From contig JANYHM010000119.1 in NCBI GenBank assembly GCA_025359065.1, positions 1 through 59,059 on the forward strand: a DNA stretch of 59,059 nucleotides, given 5' to 3'. The stretch comes from Synechococcales cyanobacterium GL140_1_metabinner_5_sub (GTDB taxonomy: Bacteria; Cyanobacteriota; Cyanobacteriia; Cyanobacteriales; Chamaesiphonaceae). A program made the position numbers and the translations under genes. This document shows positions 1-9,071 of this stretch, piece after piece. The notes under the pieces were generated by a model. That model was not told the origin of the DNA. It saw only the letters and a list, made by a program, of their open reading frames with translations, and did no database searches. The stretch's first letter is position 1; each line of letters begins with the position of its first letter.

Positions 1-1
1 A

Positions 2-601
2 GTTCAAATTCTAGCTGTAGATGCGACCTTTAACGAGAAAAGCGGACGCTGTACCCCAGACTTGGACTGGTTTTACAACGGTAAGACTCAACAAGTAGAA
101 AAAGGACTAGAGTGATCTGTTATCGCAGTCGTAGATTTACAGCAGAATACCGCCTATGCTCTTTCCGCCCAGCAAACCGATGGTCAGATAGAATTTTTGT
201 TTCGGGATGCTCGCCAGCATACAGGCATGATTGATAGCCAGTCTCGCAACAGTTCTGCCCTCGACACCCATTTAAATGCCAGTTCAACAGTATTGAATCT
301 AGCAAAAGTGACGTTGCGAAAAGAATTGGCTTTATAGCGGTTCTACCTCGGATGAAATAAATTCAAGTAGCTCTAAGCCTTGCTAGGCAACAATCACTCA
401 CACCACATTCGAGCCGGAACCGCTATGCCTGATGAACCAACACCTGATGTGGTTTCATTTTCTATTGCATCTTTCAAACGAAGAGCGTTGAATGAGCACT
501 TATTCGAGTTATTTATGGAGCAGTTTGGTTTAAACCCAACTTTAATTAAATTACACCCAAACTACCGAAAACTCATACATCACGGTACTCTTAGGGCTTG
601 A
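2..601 (+). pseudogene. Degenerate DDE transposase (IS4-like), 5' end outside window
   Basis: Reading the + strand in the frame of position 2 gives a transposase-like protein. It has ILAVDATFNEKSG with the first DDE aspartate, then FYNG, EKGLE, VIAVVDL and ALSAQQT. The end, from about 449, has FSIASFKRRALNEHLFELF and IKLHPNY, typical of the C-terminus of IS4-like cyanobacterial transposases. The frame is broken by TGA at 113-115 and by more stops (from 335) that lie in an inserted palindromic element; the C-terminal part resumes in the same frame after it. The gene is therefore inactive and its start lies left of the window. The exact IS subfamily is a guess from motif memory. Confidence 0.75.
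334..426. mobile_element. MITE-like element inside the transposase remnant
   Basis: The 10-base sequence ATAGCGGTTC at 334-343 is repeated in inverted orientation at 417-426. The inverted similarity extends to about 21 bases with 4 mismatches. The element is about 93 bp, a multiple of three, and the transposase frame is the same on both sides, as expected for an insertion into the transposase gene. It encodes nothing. Its ends resemble those of the element at 46880-46976 and the IS630 end at 58871. Confidence 0.6.
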
Positions 602-685
602 CTTTTCCTGAAATCTGTCCGGACTATTGCACCTAAACTTGGCATAATCCAGCAATCAACCACCATTAATTCATCTTAGCTTCGT

Positions 686-1096
686 TCAATGAACACCTTT
701 TATTGGTTTTTTGGAAGCGATCGCCACCGTAATAAACTTACTATCGATCAAATATATCTGTTTTCGCACCAATAGGTCTTGGCCGCTTGCTAACATGGCA
801 GCAGCTTCAGAAACACTGTTTGTTCCCATTAGTTGAGCTACGGTGCTGGATAATTGTTGGGTCTGGACATTATCTAACTCAACGTCGCTGTAGGTTTGGA
901 GTGGCCAATGGTACTTGGTACAGACTGCCAAGATTCCAGGCTCTTGAGCTTTGCGATCGATCGAAGCCAACCCAATTACATCGGTAATCTGGAGATCTTG
1001 GAGAGCTAGGGTTTGGAGGATAGCAGATTCGATCGACCCGCAACTGACTGCTTGTTGGCAACCAACGCCTAGCCATAAGTTGGGCAGTGAAATCAT
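686..1096 (-). CDS. CobE/CbiG C-terminal domain protein (cobalamin biosynthesis)
   Basis: This 136-residue protein matches the C-terminal domain of CbiG, also found alone as CobE. CbiG opens the lactone ring of cobalt-precorrin-5A in the anaerobic B12 pathway; the role of stand-alone CobE is less certain. Visible family features are the N-terminal LWLGVGC, the cysteine/serine stretch SCGSIE, then IGLASIDRKAQEPG, followed by a sequence rich in S and V and a C-terminal VAIAS strand. Only the CobE-like half is present; no CbiG N-terminal domain lies next to it. The start codon directly follows the stop of the upstream M23 gene, so the two are probably co-transcribed, although no shared function is obvious. 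Confidence 0.8.
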   Translation of the reverse strand: MISLPNLWLGVGCQQAVSCGSIESAILQTLALQDLQITDVIGLASIDRKAQEPGILAVCTKYHWPLQTYSDVELDNVQTQQLSSTVAQLMGTNSVSEAAAMLASGQDLLVRKQIYLIDSKFITVAIASKKPIKGVH

Positions 1097-2137
1097 TTAT
1101 TGCACCAAGATTTCTCGATCGGCCTGTACAACTACTTTATTATTTCGGATTACCTGATATTTTCCTTGCCATTCACCCGTCATAAACTTGCGCTTACCAC
1201 CATAGCTAATATAGCTACGAGCCGGAGCATTAATCACTTTTTTATTATCTACAACCATTTCTTTTTGTGGGTTAAATAACTGCAATCTCTCTTGATCACC
1301 GGCTAAAAGCCCATAGCTATGCACCCAAAAAAGTATAGATGGGGCACTTACCGAAATACTTTTATTTTCGTGTTTACCCTGCCAGATCTCTAATGGAGTT
1401 GGCGGATTAGCAGTAAACCCCGCACTTATCAAACCAGTAGGCACATAGCCAACGGGCATCGACCAGAGAGGATTACGAGCGATTGAGCAACTTTTGCTAT
1501 CATCTACTCCCACAAAAGGATCCACCACTTTATCTTGATAGCGCACGGTCAAATGCACATGGGGAAAAGAAGCCAGCCCCGAAGAACCCACCAGACCCAA
1601 AATCATTCCTTTTTTAACTGGAGTGCCCGATTTAACTACCACACTACCTTTGCGCAAATGGCAATACTGAGCAGTCCAACCATTGCCATGATCTACCACT
1701 AACCCATTGCCGCATTCTGTGCCCTGCACCGCGGCTTTCTCGGCCTGATTAGCAATCAAAACATCTTCTACCCCATCGCGTCCCCGTAAAACCTGGCCAT
1801 CGGCGACCGCAATCACCGGCACGCCGGCATTCATCCGTTGTAAATTAGCAATCCCAAAATCGGTGCCATTATGACCATCATAGGTTTGGCGACCACAGCC
1901 AAAATCAATCACTTCCTTACTAGGATCTCGATCGACGTAGTGCATCACATAACAATCTTTGCCTAGCTTGCAATCGATCGGCAAACCAAAGGCTGGAGAA
2001 GCCACAGTAGCTTTGGCCGATAAAGATGGTGCATTAGTAGTTTTGGCATCTCCTAAAGAAAAGCAGGCGTTCAGAACCAACACCAGCAGCAAGCTCAGAG
2101 CCGTAAAAACAAAAGTCCACCATTTTTTGATCATCAT
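1097..2137 (-). CDS. M23-family metallopeptidase, lipoprotein
   Basis: The protein is a predicted peptidoglycan endopeptidase or an inactive regulator of the LytM/M23 type. The first zinc ligands are in DGHNGTDFG and the HxH pair is in FPHVHLTV; CHLRKGS between them is also typical. The N-terminus is a lipoprotein signal: a hydrophobic run followed by LVLNAC, with the lipobox cysteine about 20 residues in. A longer frame reaches 2272 but runs into the heme oxygenase gene and would bury the signal peptide, so I place the start at the ATG at 2137 (or the adjacent ATG at 2134). About 110 residues after the peptidase core match no domain I know. It lies 67 bases downstream of heme oxygenase and abuts the CobE/CbiG gene. 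Confidence 0.85.
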   Translation of the reverse strand: MMIKKWWTFVFTALSLLLVLVLNACFSLGDAKTTNAPSLSAKATVASPAFGLPIDCKLGKDCYVMHYVDRDPSKEVIDFGCGRQTYDGHNGTDFGIANLQRMNAGVPVIAVADGQVLRGRDGVEDVLIANQAEKAAVQGTECGNGLVVDHGNGWTAQYCHLRKGSVVVKSGTPVKKGMILGLVGSSGLASFPHVHLTVRYQDKVVDPFVGVDDSKSCSIARNPLWSMPVGYVPTGLISAGFTANPPTPLEIWQGKHENKSISVSAPSILFWVHSYGLLAGDQERLQLFNPQKEMVVDNKKVINAPARSYISYGGKRKFMTGEWQGKYQVIRNNKVVVQADREILVQ

Positions 2138-2204
2138 AAGTTCACCAAATACTGAAGAAAAAAGCGCGTCGATCGACGCGCTGGATATGCTTAACCATGC
2201 TTTA

Positions 2205-2918
2205 CTATTCGGCAGTAGCCAGCGTGCTGTCTTTGCTGCGCTTGCGAGTGAGCATGTTGAAAAGCTGCACACCGATCGCCTTGACCAGATTGCCTTCTAG
2301 CTCTTTGAACATAATCATGTTCTTACCAAAAGCATCGTTAGCTTCATCTACGATCAATTCAGCCTTAGCTTCATCGATCGGCAGACTATTCATTGCTTGA
2401 CGGTAGTTGGCCTTAAAGACCTTTTCGTCAGGAATTCGATCGAACTCATAGAACGAAGTGCCTTGGCCATCGCTTAAGTTCATCGCGTTTTGAGCAATCT
2501 TTTTCAAGATCTGGCCGCCAGATAAGTCACCCATGTAGCGGGTGTAAAGGTGAGCAATTAATAGCTCAGGGTCTTGATCAGCAATTTGATGAATCCGGGC
2601 AACGTATTCTTTAGTTGCTGCTGATGGCGCTACTTGGTCTTTCCAGCTAGACCCGAAATAATATGCCAGGTCTTGCTCTAGGCTGATTTTACGATCTAGC
2701 TCAGGAAAAAACAGTTTAGAAAGTGCCGGATGGTTTTGGTGCTTCAGCATTTCTTCTTCCATTGCTGTGTACACAAAGTACAAATTAGCGACCAGTTTGC
2801 GGTAAGAATTCTTTTCCACGGTGCCCTTCAGAAAACAAGCAATAAAGCCTGTGCCCTCAGCCATGCTATGAGATTTCTTGGTACCTTCTTTCAGCTTGGT
2901 TGATAAATTAGAGGTCAT
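2205..2918 (-). CDS. ho1: Heme oxygenase (biliverdin-producing)
   Basis: Heme oxygenase opens heme to biliverdin IX-alpha using ferredoxin, the first step of phycobilin and phytochrome chromophore synthesis, in the cytoplasm. At 237 residues it has the usual cyanobacterial HO1 length. The proximal heme ligand is His17 in TKKSHSMAEG. The distal helix motif YMGDLSGGQ is intact. Reading starts at ATG 2918 after a short AT-rich leader, and a 118-bp divergent gap separates it from the esterase gene. It is the first gene of a probable minus-strand run with the M23 and CobE/CbiG genes. The bilin product is of interest because of the predicted bilin-binding kinase at 41957-46759. Confidence 0.95.
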   Translation of the reverse strand: MTSNLSTKLKEGTKKSHSMAEGTGFIACFLKGTVEKNSYRKLVANLYFVYTAMEEEMLKHQNHPALSKLFFPELDRKISLEQDLAYYFGSSWKDQVAPSAATKEYVARIHQIADQDPELLIAHLYTRYMGDLSGGQILKKIAQNAMNLSDGQGTSFYEFDRIPDEKVFKANYRQAMNSLPIDEAKAELIVDEANDAFGKNMIMFKELEGNLVKAIGVQLFNMLTRKRSKDSTLATAE

Positions 2919-3036
2919 GATAAAAATATTTTGAATAATAATGCAGCAGGGATAATCCCAGCATGATCTCAGCTTATGATGGATTGTTGATGGCTTCCAT
3001 TAAGTTTCTTTAAATTCAATCTATTATCCTAACCTC

Positions 3037-3678
3037 ATGGCTTTAGACCTTATTACAGTGCCTGCTCTCGATCCAGAACAGCCCTTGGGCAACATTGTAT
3101 TACTCCATGGCTGGGGTGCAAATCAGCAAGATCTAGAGCCACTGATACCATACTTCCGGCTGCCTACTCACCAATTTTTATTACCCAACGGACTTTTTGA
3201 TCATCAGCTTACGCCTGCTGGCAAGATGTGGTATTCATTTACCGGTGCCGGTGAATTAACCGATACTAGCCGCAAAGAATTAGCCATTAGTCGAGAAGCA
3301 TTACTGACTTGGATTCAAGATCTGCCCAACCAAACCGGTGTGCCCTTGGCAAAAACTTGGCTATTGGGCTTTTCTCAAGGAGGAGCCATGACCCTAGAAG
3401 TGGGTCTAAATTTACCCTTGGCTGGTCTGATTGTAATGAGCGGCTATCTGCATCCAGAAATCTCTGCCCCCCAGGTTTGTCCACCGATCGCAATCTTGCA
3501 TGGCCGTCAAGACGAGGTAGTCCCCATTGAGCAAGCTTGGCGAACACGTAGTGCGTTAGTAACATGGGGAGCAAGGGTAGAATATCAGGAGATAGACATG
3601 GGGCACACGATCGTTTTGGAAGAATTACAGGCGATTCGCCAATTTATTCTTACTAACGGGGAACTAACTTTGCTCTGA
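3037..3678 (+). CDS. Alpha/beta-hydrolase, carboxylesterase/phospholipase family
   Basis: A 213-residue serine hydrolase of the small esterase type (YpfH / acyl-protein thioesterase-like). The oxyanion-hole region is LLHGWGANQQDL, the nucleophile elbow is GFSQGGAM, the acid lies in HGRQDEVVP, and the histidine in MGHTI completes the triad. There is no signal peptide, so it is cytoplasmic. The natural substrate cannot be read from sequence. It is divergent from heme oxygenase and stands alone on the + strand. Confidence 0.88.
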   Translation: MALDLITVPALDPEQPLGNIVLLHGWGANQQDLEPLIPYFRLPTHQFLLPNGLFDHQLTPAGKMWYSFTGAGELTDTSRKELAISREALLTWIQDLPNQTGVPLAKTWLLGFSQGGAMTLEVGLNLPLAGLIVMSGYLHPEISAPQVCPPIAILHGRQDEVVPIEQAWRTRSALVTWGARVEYQEIDMGHTIVLEELQAIRQFILTNGELTLL

Positions 3679-3810
3679 GTAAATCAAAACATCAGATAAG
3701 TGTGTAAAATCTGTAAGGCATTATTTGGCAATCTACCGGCACGAGATTTGGTTAGGTTTGACTAACATCCTTCAAGTGCGGGCAACAACTGTCCTTCATT
3801 ACTAAATTTA

Positions 3811-4650
3811 ATGGTTCACTCACTGCCCAAATCCTGGGTCTTGTTTTGCAGTCTGGCGGCAATTCTTTTTCCTTTAGCGACACCAGCCACCGCACTGTTA
3901 CAGCCCAGCAATGCCGAAAAAGCCACCCCAGAAGCTAGCATCAAGCTAGTAGGCCAAAAGTCTGACAAGATTTTAGTAACCATTGATCCAGGCCATGGAG
4001 GCAAAGACCCTGGCGCGATCGGCTTGGACGGATTGCGAGAAGTAGATGTGATTCTGCCAATTTCTTTGCGCGTATCCAAAATTTTGCAAGAAAAAGGTGT
4101 TGCCACCCAGCTAACCCGTGACAGCGATTATTTTGTGGGTCTAGATGAGCGGGTGGTGATGTCCCGGAAAGCCGGAGCCAGTATTTTTGTCAGCATTCAT
4201 GCCAACTCGATTGACAACCGGCCAGATGTAAATGGTTTAGAGACCTACCACTATCATCGCGGCTTGGAATTAGCCAACATTGTCCATAGCAACATCATCG
4301 GGGTTTTGGGCGAGGATCGTGATGAGCCATTGCTTGATCGGGGAGTACGCAGCGCGCGCTTTTTGGTGCTGCGAAAATCAGATATTCCGGCTATTTTGGT
4401 AGAAGTTGGTTATTTAACTAGTCCCACCGAATCAATTAAATTAAATAGCGAAAAATACCAAGAGCGGATGGCTGATGCCATTGCCCAAGGGATTTTAGAG
4501 TACTTAGATAAAAGTACCAATGTTTCTAATTCCATCCCAGTTCCACCAGTTAAACTACCAATCAAGCCATCAGCCTGGAAGCCTCCAGCTAGCGTAAATT
4601 CTCCTAGCACCATTATTCCGAGATTTCCCCTGATAGAAGTCCAGAAGTAG
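3811..4650 (+). CDS. N-acetylmuramoyl-L-alanine amidase (Amidase_3)
   Basis: This is a zinc amidase that cuts the bond between MurNAc and the peptide stem of peptidoglycan, used in cell separation. An N-terminal signal peptide ends near ATPATA (residue 28). The catalytic domain spans about residues 54-235: His62 in DPGHGGKDPG, Glu77 in GLREVDV, a histidine in SIHANS and the catalytic glutamate in LVEVGYL. A proline-rich tail of about 45 residues follows. There is no AMIN or LysM domain, so it is shorter than AmiC-type enzymes. Its 3' end overlaps the convergent LysR gene by 38 bases. Confidence 0.92.
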   Translation: MVHSLPKSWVLFCSLAAILFPLATPATALLQPSNAEKATPEASIKLVGQKSDKILVTIDPGHGGKDPGAIGLDGLREVDVILPISLRVSKILQEKGVATQLTRDSDYFVGLDERVVMSRKAGASIFVSIHANSIDNRPDVNGLETYHYHRGLELANIVHSNIIGVLGEDRDEPLLDRGVRSARFLVLRKSDIPAILVEVGYLTSPTESIKLNSEKYQERMADAIAQGILEYLDKSTNVSNSIPVPPVKLPIKPSAWKPPASVNSPSTIIPRFPLIEVQK

Positions 4651-5566
4651 GTAGGTCAAAAATACTGCCAACTAATTTGTTACTTTCATCCTGTAGAAAC
4701 TGCCGAAACGTATCAGCCACGATCGAGAGCTGCTTGCCATTGGGGTAAACAATATACCAGTGGCGATCAATGGGAAAATGCTGCACATCCAAAATAGTCA
4801 AACCCAGGGCGATCGATTCGGGACCAAAAGTATGGCGAGAAAGCACCGATAAACCCAGTCCACAGGCGATCGCTTGTTTGATGGCTTCGTTGCTACCCAA
4901 CTCTAATCGCACCCGCACAGAAACCTCATGCTTCTCAAATAAATTCTCTACTGCTTTTCTGGTGCCAGAGCCAGCTTCTCGCATAATAAAAGCTTCTCCA
5001 TGCAGCGCAGTGATCGGAATATTTTTTTGTCCAGCCAGGGGATGATTCTTGGAAGCCATGACCATTAATGGATTCACCAAAAAGATACTAGAAGTGACAT
5101 CCTGTCCTTCTGGCACCTGGCTAAGAATGTATAGATCGTCTAGATTTTCACCCATGCGGCTGATAATCCGCTCATGATTGGTAATTTGTAGCGCTACATC
5201 AATGCCGGGATACAGCTTACAAAAGGGAGCCAAAGCCCGAGGAATAAAATACTTGGTGGTGGTAATAGTCGCTAAACGCAGTCTTCCTCGCTTCATCCCC
5301 TGTAAATCGGCGACTTTCATCTCAAACTGAGAGAGCTGTTCAAAAATCTCTTGACAGGTGGTGGATAACTCTTGGCCAGCAGCGGTGAGATAAAGCTTTT
5401 TGCCTACCTGCTCAAACAGTGGAGTGCCAATGTTTTTGGCCAACTGTTTGACCTGCATCGAAACTGTAGGCTGAGTGAGAGATAGCTCTTCCGCTGCTCT
5501 GGTGATGCTGCTTAGTCGAGCGACGGTTTCAAAAACCTTGAGCTGATGGAGGGTCGATTGGCGCAT
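4613..5566 (-). CDS. LysR-type regulator of the CmpR/NdhR (CcmR) group
   Basis: A 317-residue LysR regulator. The N-terminal winged helix reads TLHQLKVFETVARLSS, then LTQPTVSMQVKQL, very close to cyanobacterial CmpR and NdhR/CcmR, which control bicarbonate transporters and NDH-1 genes according to metabolites of carbon fixation and photorespiration. The effector domain is complete (about residues 90-300). Which paralogue it is cannot be decided here. The start codon follows the stop of the upstream PP2C gene by two bases, so both are likely transcribed and translated together. Its end overlaps the amidase gene. Confidence 0.88.
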   Translation of the reverse strand: MRQSTLHQLKVFETVARLSSITRAAEELSLTQPTVSMQVKQLAKNIGTPLFEQVGKKLYLTAAGQELSTTCQEIFEQLSQFEMKVADLQGMKRGRLRLATITTTKYFIPRALAPFCKLYPGIDVALQITNHERIISRMGENLDDLYILSQVPEGQDVTSSIFLVNPLMVMASKNHPLAGQKNIPITALHGEAFIMREAGSGTRKAVENLFEKHEVSVRVRLELGSNEAIKQAIACGLGLSVLSRHTFGPESIALGLTILDVQHFPIDRHWYIVYPNGKQLSIVADTFRQFLQDESNKLVGSIFDLPTSGLLSGEISE

Positions 5567-5568
5567 GT

Positions 5569-7347
5569 TTAGGGGTTGGGAATGGTAACAGGATTCGCGG
5601 GGTTAACAGATGGATTGGTAACGGGACTGGCCGGACTATTAACGGTAGTTGGAGCTATTTGAGAGCGTTTCTTTAGGGGATTGTTTTGGAGGAAGTAACC
5701 ACCTATAACTAACAGCACCAAAACTCCAGCGATGACTTCGATCAGTAAGAAGTTTTGGATAATTTTTTGCAGCCACCAGGGTTTATTGACTATCTCTGGC
5801 TTGATCGGCTGTTCTTCTGCTACTTTGGGCGGCGTGACATTATAGTGCATTAATACCAAGGAAGTATTGTCATGACCATTATCAATTCGGGCTTGCTCGA
5901 TCCATTCGGCTGCTGCCATATCTAAAGGCAACTCGCCATCCAAAATCAAAGGCACATAGTCTGACCAAGATCTTTCTACTAACCGCCGATCGCTCAAACC
6001 ATCAGAGCAGAGTAATAAGACTCCATCTTCGATCGCCATCAGCCGCTGCACCATCGGTTGTAAGTCGGCGCTATCCTTCATGCCCAAGGCTTGAGTCAAA
6101 GACCCGGCATCGATGCGGCCAGCGGCCTGCCAGGGCATACTTTTACCGCGCTGCACTTCTCGTTGAGCTACATCATCATCCACAGTTAATAATTGGCAAG
6201 AATTACGAGTAATCCAATAGGCTCGGCTGTCACCCACATGGGCAATGTAGATTTCGTGGGAATTGCCAATGCCATGTTCGTACCGAACTTGTTGGGGCAA
6301 CTGCATGGCCATTACCAAGGTCGTAGCCATTCTGCGCCGACTTTGACGATTTTGCTCGTCGTTTTGGTGAGAAATAAAGTTATTTACTACCCGCAAGACG
6401 GCCTGGATATGTTCGATTGCCTGACTAGGATTCAATATTTCGGTTTCTTGACCAATATCTTGCAATAACACCTGCATCTGGAGCTGCAATGACTGCACCG
6501 CCATCTGGCTGGCAACTTCGCCGCCCTCGTGACCGGCTACCCCATCACAAATAATGCCCAAGTGCTTACTAAGCGGCTGACTCAACTCTTCGATGGTGGG
6601 ATAATAACTGTCTTCGTTGTGCCGATCGTGGCCTGGATCAGTGCCGCCAGCAATCGTGACGGTCAAAGGTAAGGCGGCTGCCTGAGACAACAAGCAATCA
6701 TTAATCGCCAAAGCCAAATCAGCCACAGCAATTTTGCCCACCTGCATTTGCTCCATTAACGGCTTGATCGCCTCAATCACTGCTGGTTGAGCTTGAGGAA
6801 CCAGCGTTTGCCACAGACCAGCCAAACCAACCACATTACTGCGTCCCGCTGGATTAGCAGCATCAGGCAACAGTTCACAGAGCCGAATTCTCCAATCTTG
6901 TACCCGAATATTTTTGCCATCCAGCAGGCTATAACCCACGCCAGTATCTACCAAGGGCTGCCACAGATTTGCAATCTGCCAAAGCCAGTGGATTTGTTGC
7001 AGCGCTGTACCTGCTGGCCAAACTTCGCTTAATGCCGGTAACAAAGCACCATTGATATCGATCGGCACGTTATCTAACAGCGGAATTTCTACCGAGTTGC
7101 CCGCTCTGCCTAAAGAACAGAAACCATAAAGCTGAGGCAAATGCAGGCGATAGCGACTGAGGTGAGCATAGGGGCGCGCTCGATCGGGCAATGGCCACAA
7201 GGCTTCGGGACGCTCGGTGCTTTTGGTATCCAGCCAAAGCTGGGGAGACATGACATGATAGCGATTCTCTACTAGTTTATCGGCAGGAATCCAGGCTGCC
7301 TGAGGATCGGCAGCCCATAGGTAACGAGTAGATGATTGGCTAGACAT
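5569..7347 (-). CDS. PP2C-type Ser/Thr phosphatase with C-terminal membrane anchor
   Basis: A 592-residue protein. The first 225 residues are a domain seen in cyanobacterial PP2C proteins with no assigned function. The metal-dependent phosphatase domain covers about 230-500, with metal-binding motifs RHNEDSYYP, CDGVAGHEGGE, HVGDSRAYW, LLCSDGLSD and GHDNTSLV. A single membrane helix lies near residues 538-558 and is followed by a short Pro/Asn-rich tail. All canonical acidic metal ligands appear present. It is the first gene of a pair with the LysR regulator. Substrates are unknown. Confidence 0.87.
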   Translation of the reverse strand: MSSQSSTRYLWAADPQAAWIPADKLVENRYHVMSPQLWLDTKSTERPEALWPLPDRARPYAHLSRYRLHLPQLYGFCSLGRAGNSVEIPLLDNVPIDINGALLPALSEVWPAGTALQQIHWLWQIANLWQPLVDTGVGYSLLDGKNIRVQDWRIRLCELLPDAANPAGRSNVVGLAGLWQTLVPQAQPAVIEAIKPLMEQMQVGKIAVADLALAINDCLLSQAAALPLTVTIAGGTDPGHDRHNEDSYYPTIEELSQPLSKHLGIICDGVAGHEGGEVASQMAVQSLQLQMQVLLQDIGQETEILNPSQAIEHIQAVLRVVNNFISHQNDEQNRQSRRRMATTLVMAMQLPQQVRYEHGIGNSHEIYIAHVGDSRAYWITRNSCQLLTVDDDVAQREVQRGKSMPWQAAGRIDAGSLTQALGMKDSADLQPMVQRLMAIEDGVLLLCSDGLSDRRLVERSWSDYVPLILDGELPLDMAAAEWIEQARIDNGHDNTSLVLMHYNVTPPKVAEEQPIKPEIVNKPWWLQKIIQNFLLIEVIAGVLVLLVIGGYFLQNNPLKKRSQIAPTTVNSPASPVTNPSVNPANPVTIPNP

Positions 7348-7445
7348 GTCTGGGTTAGAGCCTGAGGTAGATGAACCGTTTCTATCTTATCTGTAATTGC
7401 CTAGGATCGGCTGGTAATATCAACAATTGTATCTATTCACCAGTA

Positions 7446-8258
7446 TTACCCTTGCAAAATAGGTGCTTCAGTTGCCGTTGCGCGCTGACTAAGAGGTTTT
7501 TGGCTAGGGGTGCCAACTGCCCGAGGAAATTGGCTGGAAGTATGCAGCTCTTTTTGGATGTAAATGCAGTGGCGCTCACCTTGGCTCAAAGGAGTTGTAT
7601 AGGCTGAAATCTCGGTAATCTTTGCCCCTAGTTGTTCAACGGCAATGGTTAAACTCACTGTTTCTGCTTCGCTCCAACGACCCCGATATAAAATCGCCGT
7701 GCCACCGATCGCCAAAAAAGGCACTGCATACTCTGCACATACGGCTGCTTCCGCCACCGCCCTAATCGTAGCTAGCTGATAGACCTCCCGATGGAGGGGA
7801 TTTCTGGCTAAGGATTCCGTGCGATCAACCACAGTTTTTACATTGGTCAATTCCAAAGTAGCCAGCCCCGATTCAATAAAGCTAATTTTCTTAGCCGTAG
7901 AATCCATCACCGTCACCGCCCAATCGGGATAAGCAATGGCGATCGGCAACCCCGGAAAGCCTCCTCCAGTCCCCAAATCAATTATCTGAAATGCCTCCGG
8001 CAACTCCGACTTATTTAACTGTGGTTTGATCAACTGTGGTTTAGTCAATACGGGCTGCAAAGAATCCCACAAATGCTTCTCCCAAAAATCTACCGGCTCC
8101 AAAATCCGTGTCAAATTCAAACTCTTGTTAGCCAAACACACTAAATCAAAGAAATTCTGAAACTGTAACAACTGTGTAGCACCGGGCTGCCAACCAGTTG
8201 TAGACTGCCATTTTTCTAACATCAAAGGCAGTTGAGTCGCAATTAAATCAGTATCCAT
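7446..8258 (-). CDS. rsmG: 16S rRNA (guanine-N7)-methyltransferase RsmG
   Basis: RsmG (GidB) methylates G527 of 16S rRNA using SAM. The SAM-binding motif is DLGTGGGFPGLPIA, followed by DSTAKKISFIE and, later, TIRAVAEAAV. I chose the ATG at 8258, which has a GGGG-A purine run a few bases upstream, over an upstream in-frame TTG at 8270. A short tail after the methyltransferase fold (SQFPRAVGTPSQKPLS and beyond) is unusual and low in conservation. It lies 27 bases downstream of the ABC ATPase gene and is probably in the same operon. Confidence 0.93.
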   Translation of the reverse strand: MDTDLIATQLPLMLEKWQSTTGWQPGATQLLQFQNFFDLVCLANKSLNLTRILEPVDFWEKHLWDSLQPVLTKPQLIKPQLNKSELPEAFQIIDLGTGGGFPGLPIAIAYPDWAVTVMDSTAKKISFIESGLATLELTNVKTVVDRTESLARNPLHREVYQLATIRAVAEAAVCAEYAVPFLAIGGTAILYRGRWSEAETVSLTIAVEQLGAKITEISAYTTPLSQGERHCIYIQKELHTSSQFPRAVGTPSQKPLSQRATATEAPILQG

Positions 8259-8285
8259 AAAAATCCCCAAATTCCATAAAATCCA

Positions 8286-8918
8286 TCAATTCTGCACCAC
8301 CGACACCTTGCCATGCTCGATCGACCAACAGCAGTCTGCAATGCCCTGTAAATCACTGGCATCATGCGTCACCACCAACAAAGTCCATTTTTTCTTCAGT
8401 TCTCCCAACAAATTCACCACCTGAAGACGCATTGACCAGTCTAACCCCGCCGTCGGTTCATCCAACAACAAAATCTGCGGCTGACGAATTAACTGCACTG
8501 CTAAAGCCAACCGTCGCTGCTGACCACCACTCAAATTATTTGGCGACTTATCCCAAGCCAAAGACTCCAATCCCACATCCATCAGTGCCTGACCAATTTC
8601 TGGGCTATTGATCGAAGGATGACCCAGCCGCAGCTCTTCTAAAACAGTATTGGTACAAAAATGCCGCTCTGGGAATTGAAAAACCAGACCAGCCATTTGC
8701 TGCAAACTTTCTAAATCCAGATTTTGATTGCGCCACATAATGCTGCCGCTAGTAGGCTTGGCCAAACCAGAAAGCAGTTCTAGCAAAGTACTCTTACCCG
8801 AACCACTAGAACCAATTACTAAACCAAGCTGTTGCGGCGCTAGCTCCAAGTTCACGTCACCCAAAATAGGTGCCACGGCGGCGGGGGGATGATAGCTGAG
8901 ATTTTTGAGCAGCAGCAT
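8286..8918 (-). CDS. ABC transporter ATP-binding protein, ECF/ABCI10-like
   Basis: A single 210-residue nucleotide-binding domain: Walker A GSSGSGKST, Q-loop within VFQFPERHF, signature LSGGQQRRLALA, Walker B ILLLDEPTAGLD, and switch histidine in VVTHDASD. FQFPER at the Q-loop is typical of energy-coupling-factor ATPases and of the plastid ABCI10 family. No permease or substrate-binding component is next to it, which is common for this cyanobacterial protein. The transported substrate is unknown. It is divergent from livH. Confidence 0.85.
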   Translation of the reverse strand: MLLLKNLSYHPPAAVAPILGDVNLELAPQQLGLVIGSSGSGKSTLLELLSGLAKPTSGSIMWRNQNLDLESLQQMAGLVFQFPERHFCTNTVLEELRLGHPSINSPEIGQALMDVGLESLAWDKSPNNLSGGQQRRLALAVQLIRQPQILLLDEPTAGLDWSMRLQVVNLLGELKKKWTLLVVTHDASDLQGIADCCWSIEHGKVSVVQN

Positions 8919-9071
8919 GTGAACTTGATGATTTCTGGGAGCCTTAAATTATTGCACGATCGCTGGCTAATACTTTGGCAATACTTCAGATCTATGGAAT
9001 AGCTTTTCGAGGCGCGCTTTATGGTTAAATTTCTTCAGTCGCAATAATTTACTACTTCGATCGGCAAACAC

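Noticed and set aside
1959-2300. 113-codon + strand frame
   Set aside because: Antisense to the M23 lipoprotein and heme oxygenase genes.
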